Positions 1 to 9,317 of a stretch of 64,000 bases of DNA are shown in pieces. Each line of letters opens with the position of its first letter. Position 1 is the stretch's first letter. Source of the DNA: Haloarcula argentinensis DSM 12282. Its GTDB lineage: Archaea; Halobacteriota; Halobacteria; Halobacteriales; Haloarculaceae. Made by a program: the position numbers and the translations under genes. The stretch is taken from contig AOLX01000005.1 of assembly GCA_000336895.1 (NCBI GenBank), forward strand, positions 62,001 to 126,000, written 5' to 3'. The notes beneath the pieces were generated by a model. That model was not told the origin of the DNA and did not search any database. It worked only from the letters and a program-made list of their open reading frames with translations.

Positions 1-1317
1 AACTGTACTGACCCGGAGGCTGCCGCTACGGAGCAGGAACCCACGGTCTCAGAGGACAGCCTCCCGCTGCACGCCGACGAACAACAGGTGGTCACTGGAG
101 AGACCACGCTGGACCCTGGGACGGAGATGACGGTCAGAATCGTGTCAGAGAACGCGTCGAACCCGTTCCTTTACCAAAGGCCGGTCAGAGTGCAACCCAA
201 CGGCACCTTCGTCGCCCAGTTCGACATGTCGGACGTGCCAGCGAACACAGCCTACGAACTGTCCGCGCATGTCGACGGCGACACACTGTTTGAACGTACT
301 GAGACCATCGCCCCGTGTGATGGAAACTGTACTGATCCGGTACCGGAGATAGAGACCCCGGAACCGACTGATGATGGCGAAAACGTCGTCGAGGTCTCCC
401 AGGGCGACACCGCCGAAATTCCGGTCTCAATGACTGATGGAGGAACCAAAACGCTCTCCATTGGCAGCGAGGCGGCTAACTACCGGATCAACGCGACCGT
501 CAGTGACGACGACGATGACGGCGAAGTGCTGGTTCTCTTCGATACTGCGGCCGCCGGCACAGACGGAGCGACGCTCAGCGTGGCGGACGACGGTGACTCG
601 CTGACCGTGACCGAATCGGAGCCAGACCTCTCGTCCATGCTCGCCGCCGCTGCGTACTCGTACCGCATGTTCGATGGGCAGTCGACTGACGGGAGACCGA
701 CTGTCGGAACGATCGTCATCGAAGCCAACGGGACGACAAGCGAGCAATTCGAGGTTGAGGAGTCGGCCGACTTTGGGCTGGAGGAAACCGTGGTTCAAGG
801 GCGGCAGGGAGAGACTGCTCGAATTCAGATAGCTCTCGCGACCGCTGACGCGGCCACCATTTCTATCGGGAGCCCGGACGTCAACTACGAGATCAATGCG
901 ACCGTCCGTGACGGGAACGACGATGATCGTGTCGCCCTCCTGTTTGATACCACGGCGGCCGGCCACGACGAACCCACCCTTGAAACCGCCGCGGACGCCG
1001 ATGCCGTATCAGTCGAATCCGGTTCGGAAGTCGCCCTCGATTCGCAACTCGCCACGGACACCTACGAGCTGTCACTGTACCGTGGGACTGAGGTGGCCGA
1101 GGGGCAGCCCGATACGGTCGGCTCGCTGCGCATCACAGATGGGAAAACCACATTTACAGACGCGTCTTCTGACGGCGTCGATTCAGTTACCGGCGAAACG
1201 CCGGCCGCGCAGCAGTCACAGGCTGGGGACTTCGGGGTTGGTGTCGGCGCTCTCGCTGTCGGCGGGATGCTCGCCATCGTTGGCGTAGGCACCGGTCTTC
1301 GGTCCGTCATGGACTGA
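1..1317 (+). CDS. Surface protein with two repeated DUF7827/BGTF-like domains, 5' end outside the window
   Basis: The reading frame is open from base 1, so the N-terminus lies upstream. Two tandem copies of a roughly 110-residue beta-rich domain are visible. Each copy holds a QGDTA or QGETA start, an IGS...NY-INATV segment and a LLFDTTAAG-like segment. Copy 1 begins near base 385 and copy 2 near base 790. The motif NCTDP at bases 1-15 recurs near base 327, so the missing upstream part probably carries another repeat. A Gly/Ala/Val-rich hydrophobic helix close to the C-terminus (bases about 1225-1300) would anchor the protein in the membrane, followed by a short charged tail. Acidic Asp runs are typical of haloarchaeal exported proteins. 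Related proteins are cell-surface or S-layer-associated; the exact function is unknown. Confidence 0.75.
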   Translation, partial: NCTDPEAAATEQEPTVSEDSLPLHADEQQVVTGETTLDPGTEMTVRIVSENASNPFLYQRPVRVQPNGTFVAQFDMSDVPANTAYELSAHVDGDTLFERTETIAPCDGNCTDPVPEIETPEPTDDGENVVEVSQGDTAEIPVSMTDGGTKTLSIGSEAANYRINATVSDDDDDGEVLVLFDTAAAGTDGATLSVADDGDSLTVTESEPDLSSMLAAAAYSYRMFDGQSTDGRPTVGTIVIEANGTTSEQFEVEESADFGLEETVVQGRQGETARIQIALATADAATISIGSPDVNYEINATVRDGNDDDRVALLFDTTAAGHDEPTLETAADADAVSVESGSEVALDSQLATDTYELSLYRGTEVAEGQPDTVGSLRITDGKTTFTDASSDGVDSVTGETPAAQQSQAGDFGVGVGALAVGGMLAIVGVGTGLRSVMD

Positions 1318-1510
1318 CGCCGCGACAGTGGGCTATACGCACGGTTTTTGAGACCATCTCGGGCTTGGCGATCGGGCTACCCTCGTCTGAGACCTGATCT
1401 CGTTGCCTTACCCACGGCTGGCATGTTGCGATTTGAGACCGAGTTCTGTGGGTTTTGTCCTCAAATCACCACGGCAGAGCGGTCCTTCCTATGACAGCGG
1501 TTCGCCAGAG

Positions 1511-2122
1511 TCACTCGTCAGTCAGTAGCGCAGCGATACCGAGAACGGTGATGCAGAGACAGAAAAACAGCACGCCCGGCTCGACGACTTCGAACACGAA
1601 CCATGCGAGCGTGCTGGTTCCACTGACTGGCCCTGCATGCGGACTTGCGGGGGCCAGAACCTCGGATCCGGCGGTTGCGTCCGCCAGCCTTTCTGCGCCC
1701 CACTGGATGAAGAGACTCGCAAAGCCGATGAGTCCTATTCCTGTAATAACGTTGTTCATCGATTGCTGGATGCGCGGCGCAAGGTCGTGGTCGCCGACCA
1801 GCACAATTGGGTCGCTCGCCGGGCCGTACACGGTCATCTCGTTGCCCTTCGAGGAGTACACCGTCTCGACCGGCTCGATGAGGTCTGCGTCTTTGAGGTT
1901 CGAAACGTGGTAGTGGACGTTCTGGACCGACGTGTCACATCGGTCCGCTATCTCGGACGGCGTTCCGGGCTCGTCGTACAGCGTACGGAACAGGGACCGA
2001 CTGGTGTCCGAGGCGAGCGCATCGAGCACGTCGTCGGTTTCGTTCTCCGCAACATCGAGTACCCGCGGTGATTCATCGGCAGTCCCAGTCCGTTCCTGTA
2101 TCCGTTCGATGAGGCTCGACAT
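1511..2122 (-). CDS. Membrane-associated ArsR-like winged-helix transcriptional regulator
   Basis: The 203-aa protein has an N-terminal winged-helix domain (about residues 25-90). It contains LASDTSRSLFRTLYDEPGTP and the recognition-helix segment VQNVHYHVSNLKDADLI, typical of ArsR-like HTH proteins of haloarchaea. The C-terminal half has two hydrophobic segments (about 120-140 and 170-198), so the DNA-binding domain is probably tethered to the membrane. Its target is unknown; the nearest candidate is the convergent surface-protein gene or the protease gene transcribed in the same direction upstream. A weak TATA-like GTATTACG lies about 20 nt upstream of the ATG. Confidence 0.8.
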   Translation of the reverse strand: MSSLIERIQERTGTADESPRVLDVAENETDDVLDALASDTSRSLFRTLYDEPGTPSEIADRCDTSVQNVHYHVSNLKDADLIEPVETVYSSKGNEMTVYGPASDPIVLVGDHDLAPRIQQSMNNVITGIGLIGFASLFIQWGAERLADATAGSEVLAPASPHAGPVSGTSTLAWFVFEVVEPGVLFFCLCITVLGIAALLTDE

Positions 2123-2186
2123 AGCGTCACTGTCGGATACGTAATACGGGATCCATCAAAGCCCTGTGGCTGACTTAAAACTAGAT

Positions 2187-3596
2187 TTAACCGTCGGTGC
2201 GGTTTTGTGCACTCCGGACTGCATGGACTGGACGGACCGCCCCGTGGCCGGTCTCGTTGTCGAGTCTCGGTCGTCCCACGTCTCTCGTGGTCTGTTCCAG
2301 CAGGCGTTCTGTTTCGCGGGGTGATAGCGACTCGTTCGCCTCTAGCATCAGGGCCGCGGTTCCACCGACGTACGGGACTGCAGCCGAAGAGCCGACGAAG
2401 CCGTCAGGTGCGGCAGCGGCGAACTGCCTGTCTGGAGCCACGATGTCGACACCGGTCCGTCCATCGACTGTCGGGCCACGGGAACTGAACGGTTCAAGCC
2501 GTTCGACACGGCTGTTGTATGCCCCGACAGTAATGACTTCGCGGGCCGTCCCTGGAGCGACAATGCTGTTTCGAGCTGATGTGTGCTGGAGGTCGTGTGT
2601 CGGTGAGACAAGCCGTAACCGTGCACCAGTCGGCGACGCGGGCCCACGAATCACGAGATAGTAGTCACCGGGCCTGACGTCGGCAACGATTCGCTCGTTT
2701 GGTACGTCGTCGCCGCGATAGGGCTGTGAGCGGGCGACGAGACGGGAATCGGTTCCGTTCGTTCGATACAGCTCGACTGTGTACTCCTCGTCTGCATGGC
2801 CCCGGTCCCACGAGAGCCAGACCGTGATTTCGGTCCCGCCCCGGATGTAATTCTGCCTGCTCCTGTTGGTAAAATCGATTGTCCGGTTTTGGACGGTTTC
2901 GGTGGTGTACTGTCCTGACCAGTGGGATTGTGCGAGATTCCCGGCTGGGGCGACGAACACTGACCCACGCTCTGCCGCTCGCGTCGCACTCCGAGCGACT
3001 GGTCCGGTTCCATCGCCGGGCTGTCCGTAGAAGGAAACGGGTGCGACGATAACGTCGACGTCCTCTCGAACGAGCCAGTCAACTGCCTGCCGATAACTGT
3101 TGACGCTGTCGACCCGGGCGAGATAGAGGGCGGCGTCCGGTGCGGTCCGCGACACGACAGCGGCCGTCGCGGTTCCGTGTGCCTCCCGGGTATCATCTAC
3201 GGACCCACCGCCGAAGCTCCGTGTTTCGGAGACCTGTCCGGCAATCGTTTCTGACTCTGTGTCGAATCCGGTCGGATCGACGATGCCGACCGAGACGTTC
3301 GAACCTGTAACCCCGGCCGCGTGGAGACGTTCGAACCGGCCGGCTGATCCGTCTGACACTGATACTGATGCGGTATCGGCCCTATTTGGGCGGGGGTCCG
3401 TCGGCCCCGTCACTGCGAGCAGTGCGATGCTACCGGTGAGTGACACGATTGCGACGACGGCCAGTAGCAGTACAGTCCGATCACGCACTGCTGACCACCT
3501 GCCGCGATACGACCACCGGAACGTAGAGCGACGGGCTCTCAACGAACATAGGGTGAGTATCGAACGCTGTACCGAGACGTTCGGCGACTCGGGCAT
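2187..3596 (-). CDS. Membrane-anchored subtilisin-like (S8) serine protease
   Basis: An S8 peptidase of 469 aa. The catalytic Asp is in VGIVDPTG, the His in EAHGTATA and the Ser in GSSAAVPY (family consensus GTSxAxP); PAGN supplies the oxyanion Asn. A beta-rich insertion of about 110 residues (WLSWDRG...LRLVSPTH), resembling a pre-peptidase C-terminal fold, lies between PAGN and the Ser block. A hydrophobic segment (VLLLAVVAIVSLTGSIALLAV) near residues 41-61 should act as signal or anchor. The start at 3596 is chosen because a TATA box (3620-3627) sits 24-31 nt upstream; a longer GTG start at 3641 and an internal GTG at 3488 are alternatives. It is probably extracellular with an unknown substrate. 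Confidence 0.85.
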   Translation of the reverse strand: MPESPNVSVQRSILTLCSLRARRSTFRWSYRGRWSAVRDRTVLLLAVVAIVSLTGSIALLAVTGPTDPRPNRADTASVSVSDGSAGRFERLHAAGVTGSNVSVGIVDPTGFDTESETIAGQVSETRSFGGGSVDDTREAHGTATAAVVSRTAPDAALYLARVDSVNSYRQAVDWLVREDVDVIVAPVSFYGQPGDGTGPVARSATRAAERGSVFVAPAGNLAQSHWSGQYTTETVQNRTIDFTNRSRQNYIRGGTEITVWLSWDRGHADEEYTVELYRTNGTDSRLVARSQPYRGDDVPNERIVADVRPGDYYLVIRGPASPTGARLRLVSPTHDLQHTSARNSIVAPGTAREVITVGAYNSRVERLEPFSSRGPTVDGRTGVDIVAPDRQFAAAAPDGFVGSSAAVPYVGGTAALMLEANESLSPRETERLLEQTTRDVGRPRLDNETGHGAVRPVHAVRSAQNRTDG

Positions 3597-3619
3597 ACGT
3601 AGCGCGGAATACGTCGTTT

Positions 3620-3627
3620 GTAAAAAC
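3620..3627 (-). promoter_or_regulatory. TATA box of the S8 protease gene
   Basis: GTTTTTAC on the minus strand, 24-31 nt upstream of the ATG at 3596. It supports a leaderless transcript starting there rather than at 3641. Confidence 0.5.
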
Positions 3628-4021
3628 CGACACACGTACATTCACATAGGAACAGTCTACCCAGCGGACACGTCGTTTCATCGTTACTTTCAGTCTGTGT
3701 GATGTGGCAAGACCCGACTGTAGGACCAACGGACTCTGATTCGAGCAATCGACAACGGGGTGGGCGGGTTGTGCCCGTTGTCGTGTGGACAACCGGACCG
3801 GGATGGATTCCGATTCGGGGAAACCGGCGGCACATGGGGAGGGCGCTGGCAGCCGGGAACCGTCTCAGGCGGTCGCCGGCGTTTGAAACGTCGGACGGGA
3901 GCATACTAAAACTATCAAAGACTAAAAACTGGTTTTAAATCTCAATGCATTTGGGTTGTAGCCAACTCACACATCTCGGTACTAGTCGCCGACGGGTTTG
4001 TACCGGACTTCGAGATGAAAG
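3628..4021. other. Divergent intergenic region, no gene recognised
   Basis: About 400 bases between the divergent protease and CPBP genes. Short open frames exist but encode basic, low-complexity peptides unlike haloarchaeal proteins. The stretch from about 3900 to 3960 is AT-rich. Nothing else is recognised. Confidence 0.5.
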
Positions 4022-4054
4022 ATAATTTTGGGTCGCCCATCGGATTCCAACTGG

Positions 4055-4906
4055 ATGTTGCGCCCTGACATTGGCCTGCCGAGATTCAGCGGCGGGCCGT
4101 TGGTTCCCGTTGTAACGTACCTCCTGGTAATTGTCGTCCTCTCCGGACTGGTGACCATCTCCCCCGGCGCATCGCCACCGCCCGTCCTGGGAATGATCTG
4201 GGGTGTCTTCCTCGTCGCACTCACGGTTGGGACGCTCAGAATAGAGACCGTCTCACCGCGTTCTCTGCTCCCGTCTGTTCGCACACTGGGCCCCGTGATC
4301 GGGTTGGTAACCGTGTTCTGGGGACTGTACAACCTTGCTGCGGTCGCTCTCGCGATGGGTGGCATCTCCGGGTTCGAAGCCTCGCTGTCGAGAACCGCTG
4401 CCCACCCGCTGCTGTATCTCGCGGCGCTTTTCAGTTCACTTCTGTTCACCGCGATCCCGGAAGAGTTCCTCTTCCGTACGTACCTCCAGCAGAAGTTCAC
4501 GCGGTTGGCCGGTGAGACGACTCGTCGCACAGTGTTGTCCGGTATCGGCGTCGCTGCGGTCCTGTTCGCCCTGTTTCACCTCCCGCGGTGGTTTCTCGCA
4601 TCGGGGCATGGCGTTAGCTCCGGGCTTGCAGTCAGGCTCCTCGGACTGGCGCTCATGGGTCTTGCCTACGGGAGCGTGTACGCGCTCTCGGGGAACCTCT
4701 GGCTCGTCGCGCTGTTCCATGCATCGATGAATCACCCGCCGTTCCTCGTCAAGGTGACCGTCCCATCTGAGCTACATCTGGTGGTCAGCGTGCTCGAATA
4801 CACTATCATGGTTACGCTGGTCTACCTGACTGTTCGGGTGGTAGAACCTGTTGAGACGCCGCATATCTGGTCACAAGGTAACAACCACGCCTCAACCGGG
4901 GACTGA
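4055..4906 (+). CDS. CPBP-family intramembrane glutamic endopeptidase
   Basis: A 283-aa polytopic membrane protein with the CPBP (Abi, Rce1-like) motifs in order: EEFLFRTYLQ (EExxxR), then FHLPRW, then LALMGLAYGSVYALSGNLW and the terminal HASMN. About seven to eight hydrophobic helices are visible. The family cleaves peptides within the membrane using the Glu pair and two His/Asn sites; in haloarchaea the substrates are mostly unknown. The start at 4055 is preferred over TTG 4028 because an AT-rich ATAATTTT at 4022-4029 lies 26-33 nt upstream. Confidence 0.85.
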   Translation: MLRPDIGLPRFSGGPLVPVVTYLLVIVVLSGLVTISPGASPPPVLGMIWGVFLVALTVGTLRIETVSPRSLLPSVRTLGPVIGLVTVFWGLYNLAAVALAMGGISGFEASLSRTAAHPLLYLAALFSSLLFTAIPEEFLFRTYLQQKFTRLAGETTRRTVLSGIGVAAVLFALFHLPRWFLASGHGVSSGLAVRLLGLALMGLAYGSVYALSGNLWLVALFHASMNHPPFLVKVTVPSELHLVVSVLEYTIMVTLVYLTVRVVEPVETPHIWSQGNNHASTGD

Positions 4907-5002
4907 CTGCTCTCTCTGTCTGTGAGGATGGGCCGGATCGTACTACGTGTCCGATTCTGTGGCTAAGTGGAAACCAACGGTGACAGGTGGGGAGAAACTG
5001 GG

Positions 5003-5011
5003 CTTTATTTT
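5003..5011 (+). promoter_or_regulatory. TATA box of the creatininase-family gene
   Basis: CTTTATTTT, 23-31 nt upstream of ATG 5034. It argues for a leaderless transcript and against the longer frame opening at 4947. Confidence 0.55.
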
Positions 5012-5033
5012 CGCTTCGGACAGAAACGTACCC

Positions 5034-5765
5034 ATGGATCTACAGACGGAAACTTGGACTGATATGGCGGACGTGGAGACGAATCTGGCGCTGCTCCCCG
5101 TCGGGAGCACGGAGCAACATGGGCCACACGCACCGCTCGGAACGGACACGCTCGACGCCGAGGCAGTCGCCGAACGCGGTGCCGAGCGCTACGACGCCAC
5201 AGTCGTCGTCGCACCGGCAGTCCCCGTCGGCGTCGCCGAAGAGCACCGGGCTTTTTCCGGGACGCTGTGGACCTCGGAATCAACGTTTCGGTCCTACGTC
5301 CGTGACATCGTCGGTAGTCTCGCCAGCCACGGCTGGGACCACGTGGTGCTGGTCAACGGCCACGGCGGCAACATTGACGCGTTGCGTGAAGTGTCGGGCA
5401 CGATAGTCCGACACGACGAGGCCTTCGCCGTCCCGTTCACGTGGTTCAACGCGGTCGGCGACCACAGCGCCGACATGGGCCACGGCGGGCCGCTGGAGAC
5501 TTCGCTCCTCCAGCACACGAATCCCGAAATAGTCCACGAGGACCGACTGGACGAGGCCGCTGACGGTACCAGCGACGGCTGGGGGGAGTGGCAAAGCGGC
5601 GTCAATCTCGCGTTCGATTCCGACGAGTTCACCGAGAACGGCGTCGTTGGCGACCCCCGCGAAGGCAGCGCCGAACGTGGGGAGACGCTGCTGGAGCTGG
5701 CGACCGACGCGCTCGTCGACCTCCTCGATGAAATCGCGGATCGGCCGGCCGGACCGCGTGAGTGA
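5034..5765 (+). CDS. Creatininase-family amidohydrolase (ArfB/MftE-like)
   Basis: A 243-aa protein with the metal-binding pattern of the creatininase family: GSTEQHGPH (Glu, His), PLGTDT (Asp), NGHGGN (His) and GHGGPLETS (Glu). The family includes creatinine amidohydrolase, the archaeal formamide hydrolase ArfB of riboflavin/F420 synthesis and the mycofactocin peptidase MftE. Sequence alone does not separate these. ArfB is a plausible role for a stand-alone archaeal copy, but no riboflavin or F420 gene is adjacent. It is monocistronic and convergent with the formate dehydrogenase operon. A second family member lies at 32206-33006. Confidence 0.8.
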   Translation: MDLQTETWTDMADVETNLALLPVGSTEQHGPHAPLGTDTLDAEAVAERGAERYDATVVVAPAVPVGVAEEHRAFSGTLWTSESTFRSYVRDIVGSLASHGWDHVVLVNGHGGNIDALREVSGTIVRHDEAFAVPFTWFNAVGDHSADMGHGGPLETSLLQHTNPEIVHEDRLDEAADGTSDGWGEWQSGVNLAFDSDEFTENGVVGDPREGSAERGETLLELATDALVDLLDEIADRPAGPRE

Positions 5766-6005
5766 GAGTTGTGGTAAAAGCGGTTATATTCTATTGAAAA
5801 TACGCTATCTGGATACTTCTTGAGATAGTTCATATCTACTTTCTTCGTAAATATCTTTATTGGAGTTTATATGGGATGAATAGCACTCAAAAGTGTATAT
5901 TAGGACTAAATGGTAACTAGATAAACGTGCATATGTCGTAAATGTCTGGATCTGTTCTGATACAGCTTGCGTTCCCGGGTATTGGCTGAAAGCGGCCGCG
6001 CCGAC
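5766..6005. other. AT-rich convergent spacer
   Basis: About 240 bases, unusually AT-rich for this window, between two converging genes. No gene is seen. T-rich runs could terminate transcription from both sides, but no clear hairpin was found. Confidence 0.4.
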
Positions 6006-9000
6006 TCAGTCGTCGCCAGCGCCCCGCTTCCGGATCTGTTTCCCACCAGCGTCTGGCGTCCGGAGCACCTGTTCGTCCGTTTCCGGCCCCAGAACTTCCA
6101 CGCGGACGCTCGACACTTTGTACTCGGGGATGCCGGCGGTCGGGTCGAACGTCTCGCCGGTGAGTTTGTTGACCGCGCCGGCAGCGAAGTGCATCGGGAT
6201 GAACAGCGTCCCCGGGCCGACGCGCTCAGTCACTTGCGCCTTGACAACGATGTCGCCCCGTCGGGACTCGACGCGAACGTACTCCTTATCGGCGATGCCG
6301 AGCTTCTCGGCCGTCTCGGGATGGACCTCGACGAAGCTCTCGCCGACGTGGCTCATCAGCCCCTCGACGCGGCGGGTGATCTGGCCCGTGTGCCAGTGAT
6401 ACAGCACGCGGCCCGAAGTGAGCGTCAGCGGATACTCTTCGTCGGGAATCTCGCCGGGGTGTCCGCCATCCGCGGGAACAAGGCGGGCCTTCCCGTCCTC
6501 GAAATTAAAGTTCCCCTCATCGTAGTCGTAGAGGTACGGCGTGCCCTCGTGGTCCTCGTCCCAGCAGGGCCACTGCAGGCCGTGCTCTTCGCCGGATTCG
6601 AGTCGGTCGTAGGTGACACCGCCGTAGATGGGCGCAAGCGAGTTGATTTCGTCCATGACCTCCCGCGGGTGGTCGTAGTCCCAGTCGTAGCCGAGGCGAC
6701 GGGCTAATGCCTGCGTGATCTCCCAGTCCTGGCGGGCCTTGCCCGGCGGTTCGGACGTGGGGCGGACCCGCTGGATGCGTCGCTCTGTGTTGGTGAACGT
6801 CCCGTGTTTCTCCGGCGAAGTGGCCGCAGGGAGCACTACATCGGCGTACTCCGCCGTTTCGGTCATGAAGATGTCCTGCACGACGAGGAACTCCATGTCT
6901 TCCAGGGCCTCGGCGGCGTGCTGGATGTCGGGTTCCGAGAGCGCCGGGTTCTCACCGACGACGTACATCCCGTGGAGGTTCCCCGCGTGGGCCTCAGCGA
7001 GCATCTCCGGGACTTTGAGTCCTGGCTCCTCAGGCGGGCGCTCGCCCCACACGTCGGCGAACTTCTCGCCGACCTTGTCGTCTGCCGGGTTCTGGTAGCC
7101 CGGCAGGCTCCCCGGGAGCGTTCCCATGTCGCCGCCGCCGCCCTGCACGTTGTTCTGCCCGCGGAACGGCGAGAGGCCGGCTCCGGGTTTGCCGACCTGC
7201 CCGAGGACGAGCGCGAGGTCGGCCATCGCGATGAGGTTCTCCGTGCCGTGGCTCTGCTGGGTCATGCCCATCGCCCAGCCAAACACGACGCTGTCAGCCT
7301 CGGCGAGCGTCTCGGCGGCCGAGGCGAGTTCTTCAGGCGACACGCCTGCCAGTTCCTCGACTTTCTCGGGCGTGAACGCCTGAACTTTCTCCCTGACCTC
7401 CTCGAAGTTCTTCGTGTTGCGCTCGATGAAGTCCTCATCGTGGAGGTCGTGTTCAATGATGTATCGAATCAGGCCGTTGAGCCAGGCCACGTCGTAGCCG
7501 GGGTTGGTCCGAGTGTACTGGTCGGCGTGTTCGGCGATGCCGACCTTCCGCGGGTCGAACACGACGAGGTCGGCTCCGTCCCGGACGTTCTGCTTGATTC
7601 GCGTGGCAAGCACCGGATGGGACTCCGTCGTGTTGGAGCCGCTGATGAGGTAGGCATCGGCCTCGCCGATGTCCTCGTTGATTCGGTTGGTCATCGCGCC
7701 GTAGCCGAGCGTCTGCTGGAGCGCCGCCACCGTCGAGGAGTGACAAAGCCGTGCGCAGTTGTCGATGTTCTTCGTGCCCAGCACTTGGCGGGCGAACTTC
7801 TGGACGAGGTACGCCTCCTCGTTACTCCCCTTCGAGGAAGCGAGACAGCCCAGCGAGTCGACGCCGTGGGCGTCCTGAATCTCGGTGAAGCGCTCGGCCA
7901 CATAATCCAGCGCCTCGTCCCAGGTGGTTGGTTCGAGTTCGCCGTCGTCGTTGCGGATTAGCGGTTCAGTAATCCGCTGTTCGCTGTTGGCGAACTCGTG
8001 GCCGAACTTCCCTTTCACGCATGTCGAGAAGTTGTTCGCGGGCGCGTCGTCGGGGTCATCGACCGGAACGACGCCGAGCGAGTCCCCGTCTTTGCCCCAC
8101 ATCTCGAACCGACAGCCGACGGCACAGAATCCGCAGGTCGTCTCCTGTTTGTCGATCTTCGAGAGCCGGTAGTCGCTGACCACGCTGGCGATGTCGAACA
8201 GTCGACCCTCGGGCATCGTGTTCGCCGCGATACTCTCGGCGGTGTGTTCGCCGGCGAGGAATGCCTTCTTGCCGTAGTCCTTGGCGATGTCGCCGGCCCG
8301 ACGCTTGGCTTGCGACGCGAATCTGGCGAGGCCTTGCTTCCCCTTCGCCGCTCGTGGGTCGTCGGGTTCGAAGCCACGATTCGGGGCGGTGGTGTCGTCG
8401 ATGGTCTCGGCGTCCTCGTGTTCGATGACTTTCCCGATGGAGTTTCGCTGTGTAAAGCCCGGGAGCGGGAGTGTCGCCGCGCCGTCGATACCTTTCTCGG
8501 TCAGCGAGCCGGTGGGGCAGACGGTGGCGCAGTGGCCACAGGAGACACACTCCGAGTCGTGCATGGTCTCGGCGTCGGACTGGAAGCCGATGCGAGTGTC
8601 CTCGCCGTGGCCCTCGATTCGGAGGACGCCCTCCACCTGCACGTCGTTGCAGGCGTCGACACAGCGGTTACAGAGGATGCACTTGTTGCGGTCGATCTGG
8701 ATGAACGAGGAGGTATCGTCGATGGGTTCGTACTGGTCGCGCTCGTCGAAGACGCCGTACCGGGGGTGGTCGACGCCCTCGCTGATGGCGGCGTCTTGCA
8801 ACTCACAGCGCCCGTTGCCGTTGCAGGTGGTACACCGGAGGTTGTGGTTCGAGAGGACGAGGTCGAGGTTGACGCTGCGGGCTTCCTCGGCGTCGGGCGT
8901 GTCCGTCGAGACGGAGAGGCCGTCTTCGGCGGGGAACGAACAGGACGGGACGATGCCGTGTTCCTCGGTCTCGACCATGCAGGTGCGACACTCGCTGCGC

Positions 9001-9317
9001 GGGCCGACCTCGTCGCTGCAGTCCCCGTCGCGGTCATAGTAACACAGCGCGGGCACGTCGGCGTCGCTTTCGACGCCCTCGGCACCGGGGTCGACGCTTA
9101 CGATATCGTCGTCGAGGTCCTGTAAGGCGTCGATGATGGTCGCCCCCGGGGCGACTGTGACCCGCTCGCCGTCGATGGTCAGCGTTGTCGGGTCGTCCGT
9201 GTCGGTCCCCACGTCAGGGTCGTTGGCGGTGCCGGTCTCGAACTCGCTGGTGACTGGCGTCTCCGGCTGTGGGTCGTCTAGGTCTGGAACTCGTGGAATC
9301 GATCTGTCTGTGCTCAT
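6006..9317 (-). CDS. fdhF: Formate dehydrogenase catalytic subunit with NuoG-like N-terminus (Mo-bis-MGD)
   Basis: A 1,103-aa molybdenum oxidoreductase oxidising formate to CO2. After a short acidic leader, a NuoG-like region carries a [2Fe-2S] site (Cys92, 110, 113, 126), a His-Cys3 site (NHNLRC at about 158 and two further Cys) and two ferredoxin [4Fe-4S] sites (Cys213-223 and Cys257-267). A linker of about 110 residues follows. The Mo domain begins with TTCGFCAVGC and a fourth Cys in TCVKGKFGHEF. The Mo ligand is Cys in ARLCHSSTV (a TGT codon, so no selenocysteine), followed by the family His. ATG 9317 overlaps the upstream stop as ATGA, so translation is coupled to the NuoF-like gene. It could serve the terminal step of the folate C1 route. 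Start and function are well supported; the electron acceptor is not. Confidence 0.9.
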   Translation of the reverse strand: MSTDRSIPRVPDLDDPQPETPVTSEFETGTANDPDVGTDTDDPTTLTIDGERVTVAPGATIIDALQDLDDDIVSVDPGAEGVESDADVPALCYYDRDGDCSDEVGPRSECRTCMVETEEHGIVPSCSFPAEDGLSVSTDTPDAEEARSVNLDLVLSNHNLRCTTCNGNGRCELQDAAISEGVDHPRYGVFDERDQYEPIDDTSSFIQIDRNKCILCNRCVDACNDVQVEGVLRIEGHGEDTRIGFQSDAETMHDSECVSCGHCATVCPTGSLTEKGIDGAATLPLPGFTQRNSIGKVIEHEDAETIDDTTAPNRGFEPDDPRAAKGKQGLARFASQAKRRAGDIAKDYGKKAFLAGEHTAESIAANTMPEGRLFDIASVVSDYRLSKIDKQETTCGFCAVGCRFEMWGKDGDSLGVVPVDDPDDAPANNFSTCVKGKFGHEFANSEQRITEPLIRNDDGELEPTTWDEALDYVAERFTEIQDAHGVDSLGCLASSKGSNEEAYLVQKFARQVLGTKNIDNCARLCHSSTVAALQQTLGYGAMTNRINEDIGEADAYLISGSNTTESHPVLATRIKQNVRDGADLVVFDPRKVGIAEHADQYTRTNPGYDVAWLNGLIRYIIEHDLHDEDFIERNTKNFEEVREKVQAFTPEKVEELAGVSPEELASAAETLAEADSVVFGWAMGMTQQSHGTENLIAMADLALVLGQVGKPGAGLSPFRGQNNVQGGGGDMGTLPGSLPGYQNPADDKVGEKFADVWGERPPEEPGLKVPEMLAEAHAGNLHGMYVVGENPALSEPDIQHAAEALEDMEFLVVQDIFMTETAEYADVVLPAATSPEKHGTFTNTERRIQRVRPTSEPPGKARQDWEITQALARRLGYDWDYDHPREVMDEINSLAPIYGGVTYDRLESGEEHGLQWPCWDEDHEGTPYLYDYDEGNFNFEDGKARLVPADGGHPGEIPDEEYPLTLTSGRVLYHWHTGQITRRVEGLMSHVGESFVEVHPETAEKLGIADKEYVRVESRRGDIVVKAQVTERVGPGTLFIPMHFAAGAVNKLTGETFDPTAGIPEYKVSSVRVEVLGPETDEQVLRTPDAGGKQIRKRGAGDD

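Noticed and set aside
3699..3938. Plus-strand 79-codon frame in the spacer
   Set aside because: The peptide is basic and of low complexity, with no promoter at the right distance and no acidic bias.
7726..7760. Possible selenocysteine at the Mo ligand of formate dehydrogenase
   Set aside because: The codon at the LCHSS position reads TGT on the minus strand, so it is an ordinary Cys with no in-frame TGA.
6804..9125. Long plus-strand open frames opposite the formate dehydrogenase gene
   Set aside because: They are antisense shadows of a GC-rich gene; the peptides have no domain logic, and the minus-strand product has all Fe-S and Mo motifs.
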